64,000 nt of DNA from Coptis chinensis (GCA_015680905.1 CM027381.1:13865501-13929500), one strand, 5' to 3'. Counted from the stretch's first letter, positions 12,269 through 25,029 are shown. Numbers and translations are program-made. Notes: a model not told the origin generated them from the letters alone.

Positions 12269-13378
12269 AAACATTGTGGAACCAGCTATGCAATCTGGTG
12301 GAAATATTGATAGAGAGTGCCCCGTCACTCGGGAGTCGGGAGATGTTCTTGGAAGAGTTCAAGAAGGTAGCATAGAGGTTGGTTCAACGTCTGAAAGAAC
12401 ATCCAGTTATTGTTTCCCATAGTGAGCAGATATTTGATGGAAGTGGTATCAGGAGACTGCTATCAAACAAATTTGAACTCAACAAGGTAAGTCTTCAACC
12501 GATTTATTTTTTACCAATCATTTGGTGTGGCTTGTGGCCAAACCAGTAAAGTTCCTGCCATGAAGCATAATGAATAAGTCCCACTAGGCCAAATCTGATC
12601 ATTCTGTGTTTGGTATTTCTAGACCTTGGAAGGAGTAGTGGAAATTTAGGCCAGAGATCAAGATGGTAAAGTGCCCAAGGAGTATATTTATGTTGCCCTT
12701 GACTCGGTAGGTTCATCAGCTGGTCTAGCTCCATTTGGAACCATTGATCAGGATAATGCAACATCTTACTCTCATAGCACTTTCCGATCTACTACCAAAT
12801 TTTTGTCTTACATAATTTGTTTTCTTATCATTTTATGTTCGTCATGAACCACTCCTGACGTGATAAACATGTACATATATATTTGGGGAGCATACGTGAT
12901 AAACATGTAAATGATTTGATGTGAAATATCTACTCCTTGAATCTCATATAACGTATTATATTTAAATTCCTGATATTTCCAACTCATGTAAAATTAAGTG
13001 TAAGGCATTACTATCATATTCTACGTGATTTGTCAAGTGAACAAACGAGAAAAAACGACAGTGCCATTACCACTATTATCAAAAACTTAATCACTTGGCT
13101 TTTCGTAAGAAGGCAATATTCTAGTTAATTATTTTATGGAGAGATTTGCAGATGGACAACATAGTGAAGGAGGCAATCCACGTACATATGATTGAGGCGG
13201 ATGATGAGGAAAAGGATGAATGAAGAAGAGGAGTTGAAGAAGCTGATGGCGGGTATACTAGAGTGTATTATATATGTTGCAATTAGAGGGAAACTCCATA
13301 ACAGTTTCATATAATTCAGTTGTACACGACCCTCTTTCTTCCTCCACATCCACTCTCACGACACCATCCATGTCATAA
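12269..13378 (+). pseudogene. EF-hand calcium-binding protein pseudogene, introns retained
   Basis: Three exon remnants are visible: 12269-12486, 12623-12751 and 13152-13378. Exon 1 reads LIESAPSLGSREMFLEEFKK, then after an in-frame TAG continues RLKEHPVIVSHSEQIFDGSG. Exon 2 carries DQDGKVPKEYIYVALDSVGS and PFGTIDQ, with another in-frame stop. Exon 3 begins MDNIVKEAI and, after frameshifts, ends NSVVHDPLSSSTS. The pattern matches plant EF-hand proteins of the At4g38810 type, some described as SnRK2-interacting calcium sensors (family assignment from memory). The first intron keeps GTAAGT...TCTAG, but the donor after exon 2 is GA instead of GT. Retained introns make it an unprocessed copy rather than a retrocopy. 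Confidence 0.75.
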
Positions 13379-13800
13379 CTTATGAGAGCTACATGCTCGT
13401 CACTCCATGATTTCCACATCTGAAAGGTATCAGACTCATGAGATTCTCGACTAATATCATGGTTTTAGTGAAGTTAATATGAGATGTTTAAATCTTACAT
13501 AAAGGAGATATTGGCGGTTTTTCCTTGTGCAGTGGAAGTCATTCAATTTGTTCAGGGAGATATCAAGTGAGTTTAGTTTTGAGTCAATTAATCATTTATG
13601 TTTTAGGAACTTTTCCGAAGGACGTTCTACTTATGATACTTTTTATGTGTTGAGTTTAAATGTAATAGCTATAGTTTTTCTTCAAGGATCTCTTAAACTT
13701 TTGGTGGACTAAATGTTCCTACAGTTTGACAACGGCTATAAAGCTTTACAATTAACTAGGGCGGTTGTGTGAGTGATTGTTAGGGCAAGGGTACTTTAGT
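13379..13800. other. intergenic stretch, nothing identified
   Basis: AT-rich sequence between the EF-hand pseudogene and the LINE. A 61-codon ORF at 13527-13712 has no recognisable features. I see no terminal repeats or gene here. Confidence 0.5.
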
Positions 13801-14087
13801 CTTTTTACTATTTTTATCTTCTTTTATCTTCTTTTAACCTTCTTTTGGTTTGAAAGTAGATCTTGGAAGGAACTTTGCCTTTTAGGCAACTTTGACTGAT
13901 GATCTCTGGTGACTGAAAGGCGTTGGCTAGTGGCTTAAAGAAACATGGAATGAAGGGACAACCCCCAACCACAAATTTCTCCACCGTCTGAGGTTGTGTT
14001 AGTAGACTGAGCTTCTCTAGCCCCAAATCAAGTGAGCTTGCAATCATGAAGTTCTCTTTTTAACGAAAGTAAAAACTCTATAATTCA

Positions 14088-15661
14088 ACCTAATGTTACA
14101 AAAGTCTACCCCATTTTTAAAAATGGTATTGCTGAGGTTCCTAAAGATTTGCTAGAATAGGGTACTGAAATATGGAAGGAGTATATTGTGGATTACTTTG
14201 TAGAAAAAATGTTGTCTTATCCTTTTGTCAAGGAAGTTGCTAAGAAGTAATGGAAACTTAAAGGAGACTTCAATATGATAGCAGATAAAGATCTATTTTA
14301 TTTCAAGTTTATGAATGAAGATGATGCAAAAATGGTTCTTGAGCATGGACCTTTATTTATGGCAGGAATAATATTTGTAGTAAGACCTTGGTCACCAACA
14401 GTTGAACAATGTAGAAATGGAATCAAAGGCCTACCTATTTGGGTAGAGATTGATTTGCCAAAGCAACTCTGGACAAAAAAAATGGTATTGACTTCATCTC
14501 TAGTATTATAGGTGAACCTATTTGCATGGATGATGCTACGACTCGGCGAAGTCGAATTTCTTATGCTCGAGTATGTGTTGTTGTAGACACATAATTCAAA
14601 TTTCCTTCTCGTATAATTGTGGAGCTTAAGGAAGGAAACAATGTTGATATAGGGCTGGAATATGATTGGATCCCTGAGCAATGTTTGAACAGTGGCATCT
14701 TTGGCCATACAGATGAAGCTTGCCCCAAAAAAACAGGAAGAACTCTGCAAACTTCAAAGGCTATAATTTAGACAAATGCTATGACAAAAGTCCAAAGGTA
14801 TCGTAAGCCCCAACGTATGAGATGGACACCTAAGAAGAATGTTTTCCGCGGTGAAACTAGTTGTGCTAGAGATGAAACAGGAGCTCCCATCGAAGGACTC
14901 AAGGATTCACTTGTTATCATTGAAGAAGAGTCTCAACCTATTGAATAGAATGCACAACAAGCTATAAACTCATCAAATGAGATTGTCATCGTTGTAGACA
15001 AGTCAATTGGTGGCATTGCTCAAGATGCCAATCCTTTTAGTGTCATAGCTGATAATAATGAAGACTATGGCAGTCTTAATGAGTACCATAATGCTCTTTA
15101 AGACCCCTATGCAAGTGAAAAGCATGAAAATATTGATATGGTAGAAGGTACAACCTCTGAGACTCACAATGCCATAACTACGGTTCAAACTTCTATTGTA
15201 GTATCACATGTAGTCACTGATGATACAAATGTTATACAACCTCATGAAGTTAGTACAAGTATCAATGAAGGCATACTATCTGAGGTTCATATAGGCAGTT
15301 CTAAACTGGTTTTGTATGAGAACCCTCATGGGGTCATGGAGGGTATTCCAGCGCAAGGAACATCAGAAGACAATTAATCCTCTTGATTCCCAAACATTTT
15401 TTACGACTAAACTCGTACATGATGACCTCTCTGGTGGTGACTCTACTGCTAGTGAGAAGGATTATTTCTCTGACCATACTTATGAAGACAGACCAGTCAA
15501 ATCCTCTAAAGAAGCAAGTTTACCTCGTCACAAGCCCGGTTAATACACGATATCAGAGGAAACAAAAACAGGTCAGTCATGGCAGAAAACAACAAGATGC
15601 TTCATCTAAGCAGTGTAGTACAAGCCCTAAGGGCCCAAGAAAGGTAAAAAACATCAATCAG
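14088..15661 (+). pseudogene. LINE ORF1 (DUF4283-type RNA-binding / zinc-knuckle protein), broken
   Basis: The region translates, with interruptions, to a DUF4283-like domain (FYFKFMNEDDAKMVLEHGP, then IIFVVRPWSP) followed by LPIWVEIDLP and a degenerate zinc knuckle QCLNSGIFGHTDEAC, in which the usual second Cys is Ser. The acidic Ser/Thr-rich C-terminal half (about 14,870-15,640) has several frameshifts. Family knowledge: plant L1 ORF1 proteins bind RNA in the LINE ribonucleoprotein. ORF2 starts three bases after this region, a normal LINE spacing. Confidence 0.8.
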
Positions 15662-15663
15662 AT

Positions 15664-17963
15664 ATGACGATGAAGCATATAGGAGCCTGGAATGTCAGAG
15701 GTATAAATGACCCTTTTAAAGCCAAGGAGGTTAGTAAAATAAGGGTTGAGAATAAATATTGCATCATGGGCTTACTTGAAACTAAAGTAAGGGAGTTTTA
15801 TTTTGATTACATTAGAAATTTTGTTTGCCACAGCTGGTCTATTACTCACAATTATTCTAGTGATCCTAGTGGCAAGATTTGGGTCTGCTGGGACTCGAGT
15901 TATGTTCATGTAGACAGGCTCTTTGAATCCAACCAATGCATCCATACTGTGTCACTAATTTTGCAGATAACAAAATGTTTTTTCTTACTGTGGTGTATGC
16001 TAGTAATGATAGCAATGAAATAAGTCTTCTCTGGAATTCTATGAAGAACTTCAACTCTTGTTTCTCTGAGCCATGGACTGTCATATGTGATTTCAATAAT
16101 GTTTTGTTCTCTCATGAAAGAAGTGGATGCTCTTTAGTTCATCCAAGGGAAACCATGGGCTTCTCAGATTGCTTAAGTTTCACTGGACTCTCAGACTTGA
16201 AGTTTATAGGAAGTTTTTTTACTTGGTCAAATAATGTCGATGTAATCCATAGAAAGATGTCCAATATTGATAGATGTCTTGTGAATGCTACATGGACATC
16301 TTCCTTCCTATCTGAAGTTATCTTCTCACCTCCAGGTGTATTCGATCACTCTCCTATTTCTATTGTTTGGCATGTATCCAATAAATCTCATATGCCTTTT
16401 AAATTCTGCAATATATGGTTCATGCATCCGGAATTTCAATCTCTCTTGCAACATACTTTGAGTGTGAACATTGTTGGTAATCCTGTATATGTTCTTAATG
16501 CTAAGCTCATAATGCTTAAGAATTTCATTAGAGGATGGTCAAGAGGCAAATTTTCAAATTTTGCAGCTAAGGTCTTAGCTGCAGAGGAGGAGTTACACAA
16601 GATTCAAAATCTTTTACATTATTCTCCATCAGACTATTCCCTTTCTCTGAAGGAAAAGACAACAAGACTATCTTATATACAACTTGCAAAAATTGAACAA
16701 ATGGACTTAAGACAGAAGGCAGAATGTGAATGGCTCCAATTCAATGACAAGTGTAATGCTTATTTCTTCAATGCTATTAAGGAAAAAAAGGGTAGAAATC
16801 TTATATGGGTTGTGTAAAATAATGATGGTGTCTTGATTAATGATCCTGACCTAATCTCTGATGCATTCTTGAGTTTTTATCAGAGCATGTTGGGGGTGGA
16901 CTCTGCTATTGCATATGATTATGATTTCTTTACGAACATGCAAGTATCAGGTACTATCTTTCCTCTAGATGTTGTTGAACTAGAAAAAGAAATCACACAA
17001 GATGAAAATCAAAAGTGTTCTTTTTAGTATGAAGGATAATAAGGCTCCGGGCCCTGATGGGTAAAATGCTTTCTTTTTCAAGAAGTGTTGGGATGTAGTT
17101 GGTACTGATTTTGTAAACTCTGTACATTACATACTTCAACACAACTATATTCCCTAAGGTATTAACTCCACTTTTATTGTTTTGATTCCCAAGATTCAGA
17201 TTCTAGTGAAACTGAGTGATTTCAGACCTATAGCATGCACTAATGTTTTATACAAATGTGTTTCTAAGATCCTAACTCTAAGAATGCAGCCTCTCATGGA
17301 TAAACTCATTGTTCCAACATAGTCTGCCTTCATTCCTGGAAGATCCATTCAAGAGAATATCCTCATCTCTCATGAACTTCTTCGAAGCTATACAAGAAAA
17401 CATAGCTCTCCAAGGTGTACCATCAAGATAGATCTCCAAAAAGCATATGATATTGTCTCTTGGTCCACTATCTCACACATGTTAGATGCTCTATGTTTCC
17501 CTCTAAAATTCAAATGTTGGCTCAAGAGTTGCTATTATTCTCCTTACTTCTCAGTCATTGTAAATGGATCTCCGATCCAAAATGATATTTCCCAGGCAGG
17601 AGGGGACTGAGACAGGGTGATCCTTTGTCACCTTATATCTTTGTCATTGTCATGAAAGTGTTGAACTCTATCATTTCTCAAAGAGTTATGGAAAGGTATA
17701 TCCATTTCCACCCTAAATGTTCAAGAACGAAGATCACACATCTTTGTTTTGCAGATGATATACTATTAGTCTCTAAAGGTAATTTTGAATCTATCAACTC
17801 TTTTAAGAGTGTTTTGTCCATCTTCTCTGCAGCCACTGGCCTTCATGTTAACTTAAACAAATCTTCTATGCTCATTGGAAACATGTCACACGATGAAGGA
17901 GTTCTACTTGTTGATGTTCTTGGTGTCCACATTTCAGAACCTTTTCTTAATACTTAGGCCTAC
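15664..17963 (+). pseudogene. LINE ORF2: endonuclease and reverse transcriptase, 5' part
   Basis: The AP-endonuclease domain begins at the ATG at 15664: AWNVRGINDP, then LLETKVRE with the metal-binding Glu, and FDHSP near 16345. The reverse transcriptase follows: NKAPGPDG at about 17040, IDLQKAYDIVSW at about 17430, LRQGDPLSPYIF at 17605, the catalytic FADD at 17750, and GLHVNLNKSS. Frameshifts occur near 15930, 16817-17030 and 17600, with in-frame stops near 17064, 17157 and 17322. The catalytic FADD is intact. The frame is cut at 17963 by the LTR insertion; the next part is at 55825. Confidence 0.9.
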
Positions 17964-19505
17964 TGTAACGCCCGTATTTAAAATACGTATTTTATTTATT
18001 AATTTATTAATTTAATTATTTATTTAAAAATCGGCTGGATTGGATTTGGGATACGCGGGCCTGATTTTTGGGCCCGAGTATGTGTTGGGCTTGGGTTTCA
18101 GACCCAAGTATATAAACACATTGTTATAGAGAATAGGGTTTTGGAGAATAAAAATATATTAAAAATTGAGGCTCGAGCGTTGGAGCGACTCGGACTCGGA
18201 GAAATTCGTAGGAGCTGTGAATACAGGTGAGTAGAGTTTATCTCTCACCACTACTAAAACTGTAATTTTTGGTCTGTTAGAATTTACGAATTTACTGTCG
18301 AGTGTTTCGACCAGTTTTCACAGTTATTTAGTTCTGTCGATATCTGTTAGTTTTATTTTGAACTGTGGAAGCTATGAACAGGCGTTCATGGAGGCGCTGG
18401 CCCATGAATGGTACTGCCATTAGATTATGTTGATTTCTTTTGATGTAAGTTTAGAATCGCCTGTTGAAGATCTGTTCAAGCTCTTGAACGAGACGTTAAT
18501 GGCGTCGTCGCGATTTGGTGGATGGTTTGAATTGTGGTTGGGGAAAAGGTGTTTTGGGTCGTGTGTGGTGCTGTTGGGAGCTTGGAGAAGGTTGTTAAGG
18601 GAGGCACGAGCCCCCAAACCTCCTCCTCTGTAGATTTGCATTACTGTGATACTGAGGGTTGGGTTTTTTTGGATTTTCGTTGTTGTGAACTGTTTTGTTC
18701 GTGTTATGGGTTGGTGGTTGTAGGATTGAGTGGTGTAGTGAGGTGTGGGCTGTTGAAGCTCCGGAGGAGCATCAATGGCGCCTTGATTTGCGAATTCGCT
18801 ACCGCTTTTTGAGGGAGGGAGATGAGATCGAGTTTTGTGTATTAAAGATGTTGGGTTTTTCTTTAGGAGTCCAACCGCTTGGTTGGAATGGGTAGGCGAT
18901 TGGAACTTGTGGTGGCCGGATTTTGGTGCTGGTGGTGGAAGAGAATGGGTGAAGAAGATGAACTGTTGGGGCTTGGGCCTTGGGCCTTAGCAAGGTTAAG
19001 TTGGTTGGGCCAGTTCTAATTTTTGTTGTGGTTGGGGCCGATTTTAGTTTAAGTTGTTATGGGCCGGACCACATTAGTTATGTTGGGTCAGTTCTCTTTG
19101 TTTCTTTGGGCTGACCCAATTAAAGTGTTGGGCCAGTTCCAAATTAAGTTGTGGACCAGTTTTGGTTTTGATTGGGCCGATTTCAGGTCAAATTTTCGGG
19201 CGAACTTCGGTTGTGTTTTTGGCGATTCGATCCTAAAAGTTTTGGGCGGTTTCTAATATTGCTTGGGGCAGTCCATAGGACTTAAAATAGATCTAAATGG
19301 GTCTTTCAACATTTAAACTTTCAGGTTCTAAGGTTTGGGCTTGGCCAGTTAGGTCCGAACCATTACCTTAGTCATGAGCCCATGAGCCATGCACATTGAC
19401 CTTAGCCGTGAACCATGGCTATGACCCTAAACTAGTCGAACATGGAAACGACAGTTTGACTTTGACCATGACATGCCGACTTTGACTTTGACTACTGACG
19501 GTTGA
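17964..19505 (+). repeat. solo LTR segment 1
   Basis: The first of three pieces. It contains TATATAAA at 18109, about 145 bp from the left end, a plausible core promoter. GGGCC-rich words follow at 18,960-19,260. Toward the right end, GACTTTGAC/CATGACATG words repeat; Athila A inserted in this repeat. Short overlapping ORFs at 18427-18895 have no recognised product. Confidence 0.78.
18109..18116 (+). promoter_or_regulatory. TATA box of the solo LTR
   Basis: TATATAAA followed about 20-30 bases later by a purine-rich possible start region (GAGAATAGGG). Position and context fit an LTR U3/R promoter. Activity is unknown. Confidence 0.5.
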
Positions 19506-20939
19506 TGATATATGCTTGGAGAACACTACTTAGAGTTTTGAACTCTCTAAATTAATGTAAAAGCAATCAAGATTCCTTACTCACGATCTTCGTTTCGTAG
19601 AGTTTGAATAAGGATTCGAACTAACCTAAAGCTTAGAACAACTAAAAATTAGATGTTACAATAAAGGGAAATTAAGGAGTAAGGATATAACATAAATGTT
19701 AGATTTTTCCTTCCTATACAAACATTAATAAAAACATTAACAATGAAAACATGCACTTAATACCGAAATGGAAATTTGAAAGAGAAATTGGAGAGTTAAT
19801 CCTCCTCATGTGAAACTATCATTAGTGTTGATTTGAAATAGGTTTTGATTCTTCCTAGACTCATAGACAACTCCCTAACGGAAAAATTGATTTGATCCCT
19901 AGCATGCATGGCTCACTAAAGAGCTCATACATGCTAGCAAGTGAAACCAAACAATGACTTATCTCTAAGCTCATTGCTTGATTTCTAACTAAACTCTACA
20001 CCAACTACCATTTTGGGGTAGGATGTAGAGTTAGTTGTTCTTCCTAAACCTACCAAACCAACAATTGGTTTACCCTCACATGAGTTAGACCAACTCCCCA
20101 AAAGGGAAGTTAGCTCATGATCCTTGGGACAAAGACTTATGAACTAATAAAACACCAAAGAAAAGAGAGAGAGAGAGAAGAAATATCCACAACCAAACTC
20201 ACTTCTATATTTTCTAGAAGAACAAGTGTTCCTCCATTAAAACTATTACAAGCTTTTTAATAAAAACCAAAACTAACTTCTCATTTTCACTAATGAACTA
20301 AAATAATGTCATGTGAGGAAAATAAGTCAAGGGAGTAAATGGAGTGTCCCCACATTTGTCTAATTTCTTCTCCATTTGAGAGAAATCTCATTTCCTCCCA
20401 CGTGAATTATCAAACCACATTGATTTATTTTTATCTACCACATTAAAACAAAGTGACACCTTGCCTTTTTTTCACTATTAACACCTAATCTAATTTATTA
20501 CAAGCAAGGTGTCAACTTTGCACCAATAATTTGTTATCTTTGTCTTGACATGCTCCATGATTGATGACTCATCCAATCTTGTGGCCCCGCATAGTGGGTC
20601 CATGCGATCGATGGCAATCCGGTATTTTGGCGGTTTACAACTTCCGCCTATCGCGTAGAGTTCATCACCCGATTATCCGAAAGCAGCTCTCTTGTCGATT
20701 CGAGTCCCGGTTCGAGAGGTAGGAGCTTTGGAAGTTTGATGCTTCTACATGGATTTGGGAGAATTCATATATCTACCGTTCCTCTCGTGCTTTATTGCGA
20801 GTTTAACCAATATTTCCATGTTTACTGCAAAATACCCCAAAAGTAGGAAAACATATTTATTTCATGATTATTAAACACATAATGAACCAAATTTATATGT
20901 CTCAATGGGGTTTCATAATACACTTTTAGGTGCTTATCA
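19506..20939 (-). repeat. Athila A 3' LTR
   Basis: 1,434 bp, from TGATATATGC on the plus strand to GTGCTTATCA. It is nearly identical to 34434-35874 apart from small differences, the largest cluster lying around 20,580-20,720. Confidence 0.95.
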
Positions 20940-20966
20940 CACTACCCCAAACAAAGACTTTGCTTG
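20940..20966 (-). promoter_or_regulatory. Athila A polypurine tract
   Basis: Read on the minus strand, TTTGTTTGGGGTAGTG lies directly before the 3' LTR, where plus-strand DNA synthesis would be primed. Element B has the equivalent TTTGTTTGGGGGGTAATG. Confidence 0.7.
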
Positions 20967-22710
20967 TCCTCAAGCAAAGAAGAGACACTAAATTAGATAA
21001 GTGGCCAAAATGTGTAGTCCTAAACTAATTCTCGTTTAGCAGAGTCGCGATTGCATTGACCATATGCAACAAGGCCTTAAACCACTAGGAATTCCCTAGT
21101 GGACGAGTTATAGCCTCGTGAGAGTTTTCCGAAAAGATACTCACAAACTTCATTTATACTACAACGACTCGGTGATGTAAACTTGTTTCCTAAATTAATC
21201 TCGGATATCCATACATCTCCTTAGCAGGAATGAGGATTTATTTCTTTGAAACTCAAGTTAATATGTATTCAATAATTAAAACATCTACATATGATTATTC
21301 ATGCAGTGAACTTTTCATTGAAATATACTAGCGGGGGTTGTTTCGATCCTTGGAGAGCATACCTAAATGGGTTCTCACGGTATGTGTGTTGAAACACATA
21401 TTCACTCAAAATTTTTTATACTCAAGTTTTGTTAACTCCAGTTGTCAAGTGGGCACACGTTTCCTTACATCTCAATGACAGTCAGAGGAGCCGATGTCGA
21501 TCAATCACGTCTACTACTTATTATCACACCACCCTACTCCTAATTGAGTTAGAGGTCTTTATTAGGTATTGTGGGGCTTAGGTGATAGTGTACAAGAAAA
21601 TGGAAATGGATAATCAAAATTTACGAGTATGAGAGAATAGGGTCTTCATATATTTACACTAGAGAAATCCTTGTTTCCTTTCCTTCTTCTAACTGAGTTT
21701 TTCCAACCTTGTTCTTAAGCCTCTGGCTACTAAGGATTTGTTTTTTTTTTAATATATATATATATATATATATATGGCTTAAGAACATGATTCTATTTTC
21801 CTTTCTTGAAGCAAGTAACTGACTTATATTTAGGACAAGTCTTTCTCTTTATTCTTCCACATTTCATCCTATTTCTCATACTCATCACTTAGGTAGGTTC
21901 TTTTATTTGGTTTAATAGATGGGTAAGGAATTTTTGTGGTGAAAGTGAAAGGTTTGATGAAAGGTTCAGTTGAGTGACTAGCGGTAATATTTGTAACAGG
22001 TAAGAATTTTTAGCTATGTCGATCCAAAGAAGGCCTAAATTCTCAGCCTTTAGGGTTGGGGGTGATCAAGTAAGTAGATCGTAATTTCCTCTAATCGGAA
22101 AAACTACTCCTCTGTGTCATCACACACAAATCACTCATATCAAGGCTTTTGGTTAGATTCTCACAGGATTTATAGTTTAAGTAACTAACCGTTGGTTCCA
22201 GAAACTTACTGCTATGTACCATCAATGATACTCAGTACATGAATATTCATGAAAAGATGTATAAACTATTGCATACGTATTATCTAAAGTTTCTTAAAAA
22301 CAAATCCTAATTCGGATACTAATGTGAGATTTCTAGACAATTTTCATCATTGAAAAGGAAACAAGACTTTGTCACTAAGTACAATTATTAATAAAAACTA
22401 TATATAGGCTACAAGATGCCTAATTTTTGCTACAGGTTTAAAGCACCCCCAAACAGAATGATGCTTAGTCCTCGAAGGATCAATAATTAAAGAGAGAAAG
22501 TACCTGAGAACCGTGAGCAAAATTAGGGCTAGATTTCTGGAACAGAGAGGTTGGAGATCATAATATATTATTCAGAAAGAACAAGAAATTGTTCAATAGC
22601 ACACTGAACATAGCACACGAAATAATGAACCATAGCATACGAAACATGAAAAACAATAGCACACCAAATAGAAGGTTTAGCTAGATATATGTACAATGGC
22701 AAACTCAAGT
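20967..22710 (-). other. Athila A 3' untranslated region
   Basis: About 1.7 kb between ORF4 and the polypurine tract with no ORF that I can support. It contains an (AT)n run at 21752-21774. The same block occurs in element B at 38,450-40,240. Confidence 0.7.
21731..21774. repeat. poly(T)/(AT)n simple repeat in Athila A
   Basis: A T run followed by about eleven AT units. The homologous site in element B (39,229-39,295) is instead a longer T-rich run. Confidence 0.85.
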
Positions 22711-23723
22711 TTACCATCCAGCAGGACGTGAAGGTATGGCGTCCTCTTTAAGGAAATGCATTTCCTTAGCATCGCGCCAATAGATAATAGTCTGCCAAAT
22801 TTCTGCCCATTCTTTGTCTCCGGATTCCCTCAAATTTGTCTTCATCTTTTCGTCCTTTGGGTAACATCGAACATGCTTGGTATCGAAATGGGGCGCTTCC
22901 ATTGATGAAAACCTCAATGAGCGAATGATTCTGTTTTGTTTGGGCACATGGAATCTACCTTGACCCGATCATGAAAAGTGCCGCAAACCGTGGGAAATGT
23001 GTCTTCATGATTCGCAAGCGGTGGATCGGTAAAAGTATATCTTATCCCGAAAAGTCGCGAGCTCGTTTGGTGGAGATAACACAACCTAAAATGTTAAATA
23101 ATGCATGACCCTCGAAGCTAGTGCACTTTGAATCAATACAACGCGCAGCCTCATTGGCGATAGAAAAATGCCAATCTCCCATAATGTTTAGGAGTACAAA
23201 TAACATGGCAGTCCCCATGTTCATGGTCATGCTTGCTAATGGAATGGTGATGTTAAGCCATGGCACATGGCCATCTCCTTCTCGTTTGATCTCAAGACCA
23301 TCACCATAAGAGTCAAAAAACGCTTGCCACCGAAAGGAACGGTAAGAATTATGAAAGATGTAATGCCAAGATGCGGCCGAGGTTAAGTGATATGGAAGGT
23401 CCAAAGATAGAGCAAGTTGTTGTTCGAGAAAAGATATGAGGTGTGTCACCAACTCGGATTGTGAACCTGTCTAAGTAGAAACCATGCACATGGTTGAATC
23501 TTTGGTGTGTCATCCATATTAGCATAAAAGTATGCAGCCAAACTAGGAGAATAAGTTTGGTCGGGTTGAAGAATTAGGGAAGACCACCCAATGTTTGTGA
23601 TGTAATCATGGAAGAGATGGCCATAGGCATTGGAATCCATCATAGATCGAAAGGATTGCTTTCGGGAATGAGTTTGGGAGGTACCATGGATGATGAAGAT
23701 GCAATGTTTGATGAAGATGCCAT
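22711..23723 (-). pseudogene. Athila A ORF4, uncharacterised plant-retroelement protein
   Basis: The ATG at 23723 sits in a good context (CCACCATGG). It opens a Ser-rich N-terminus, followed by an LFHDYITNIGW segment, SLAAYFYANM, GDTPHIF, DGLEIKREGDGHVPWL and a C-terminus ending at 22711. Intact length would be about 335 residues, but it is broken by frameshifts. The FYANM-type motif resembles the 'putative plant transposon protein' domain found after the integrase in Athila-like elements (inference). No signal peptide or transmembrane pair stands out, so an envelope role is unsupported. It lies 230 bp downstream of ORF3. Element B has the equivalent at 40242-41238. Confidence 0.62.
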
Positions 23724-23953
23724 GGTGGATGAAGTAAAGAAATAGGTAACGCAAACCGGATGGAAAAATGAGTATGTAAGAAAATAGACCCTCCCCCAGA
23801 AGCACATGTTAAAATTATATTAGTCACAATGGAAATGATGACAATTCTACTAAGCATTTCATACAAAATAAAACAAAAGGATAAGATAAAATACATAGTA
23901 CGACGGAAAAACGTAATAACATATATGATTATATACTTATTGACTTAGTAATA

Positions 23954-25029
23954 TCATGGATTCTGATATTGATCTAGGAGATGCATATTTTGCACCAGAC
24001 TGTTTAGGTCATCTATTTGTTGGCCGAGCTGCATCTGAATGTCCCCTTGGCTGGCAGAGAGTACAGTTTGATTTTCCATTAGGAGAGCATGATTTTTCAA
24101 GAATTGAGAATGATTTTCCAAGATCTCTTCCCTGTTTCGACATCATGCGCGTTGCTTGGACGATCTTGGAAATCCCGGGGTTGTGATGATGATATTCCGA
24201 CGACGAAATGTAGTTCCCTCAAACCCCGATGAAGAAGTTTAATGCCTTCCATGGGATTAATAATATTCAAAGATGACATTTTCATCAAATAAATGGTCAA
24301 TTTGAGCTTGAGGTGTTCTCGCTTCATCTATCGAGTATCGTGGGTCCAAAACCAACGGAGTAAATCTGTTTGAAGTACCTTTATATATGCTTTTTGAAGG
24401 GGTGTCTCGAGATATTATTGATAACCCCAACGCATCATAATCTGCGTAACCAAAGTGGGTAGAACTGCGACCTTCTTGTTTTCTTGGTGATTACGTTCCG
24501 AGGTGTTGGATCGGACAAAAGTCATCTCTTTGAGTTTGCAAAATCCAAAGTAGGTGAAGTTGAGGCTTTGTGACTTCAGATTGGTGTGATGAACCTACCA
24601 CATTATGTCCCAACCCGGTGGAGCACAACACGCTGATTCCGTTTCAAAGAGCGTTGAAGAACCATGTGATGTGTATGTTCGACGCCGCCATGAGATACCG
24701 GTAGCTTCGCAATAAAGTTTTTTTTGAATCGAATGATGACTCTGAACAAGGGACTCCCCGGTTTTAGTGGGATTTGAAGTATGTCGGAGATCATTTCCTT
24801 ATTCAATTCTAATCGTCGTTGTCCATAGGCATTGAAGTAGAATTTTCCATCTTCATATCCGCTAAATTGGTAGAACATCAAAACCAATTCAAGGGAATAA
24901 CTAGTCTTGAATGATATAGAAGAGGCCCATCCTCGACGATGATTTCAGTGTCAAAATAAAGAGAAAACCGCCTTCTTCGAAAAGTTTTAGGTAGTCTTTC
25001 TCTGCCGTTATTTTTCTTGGTTGAGCCAT
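23954..25029 (-). pseudogene. Athila A ORF3, post-integrase ORF (env position)
   Basis: It starts MAQPRKITAEKDYLKLFEE at 25029 and ends at the TGA at 23954-23956, about 355 codons with a few frameshifts. It contains FYQFSGYEDGKFYFNAYGQ and LELNKEMISDILQIP, like the conserved core of Athila post-integrase ORFs and plant transposon-protein domains. Its C-terminus (MENQTVLSASQGDIQMQLGQ onward) looks like a heptad coiled coil. Athila elements often carry an ORF here that has been called env-like. I see no membrane segment, so I only claim position and family. Confidence 0.68.

Larger units (their letters stand above)
13800..17963 (+). mobile_element. L1-type LINE, 5' part (continues at 55825)
   Basis: A plant L1-like non-LTR retrotransposon with ORF1 (14088-15661) and ORF2 (15664-17963). 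It is interrupted at 17963 by the 37.9-kb nested insertion and resumes at 55825-56122. The 5' boundary is approximate, since the leader upstream of ORF1 has no diagnostic end. Multiple frameshifts and stops show that it is inactive. Confidence 0.9.

Noticed and set aside
14298..14750. 150-codon minus-strand ORF
   Set aside because: Antisense shadow of LINE ORF1, whose plus-strand frame shows clear family motifs.
18420..18993. Several overlapping ORFs on both strands in the solo LTR
   Set aside because: They lie on a GC-richer stretch of a non-coding LTR, with no motif or splice structure.
22711..25029. Calling ORF3/ORF4 an envelope gene
   Set aside because: No signal peptide, cleavage site or transmembrane segment is evident; only their position fits.
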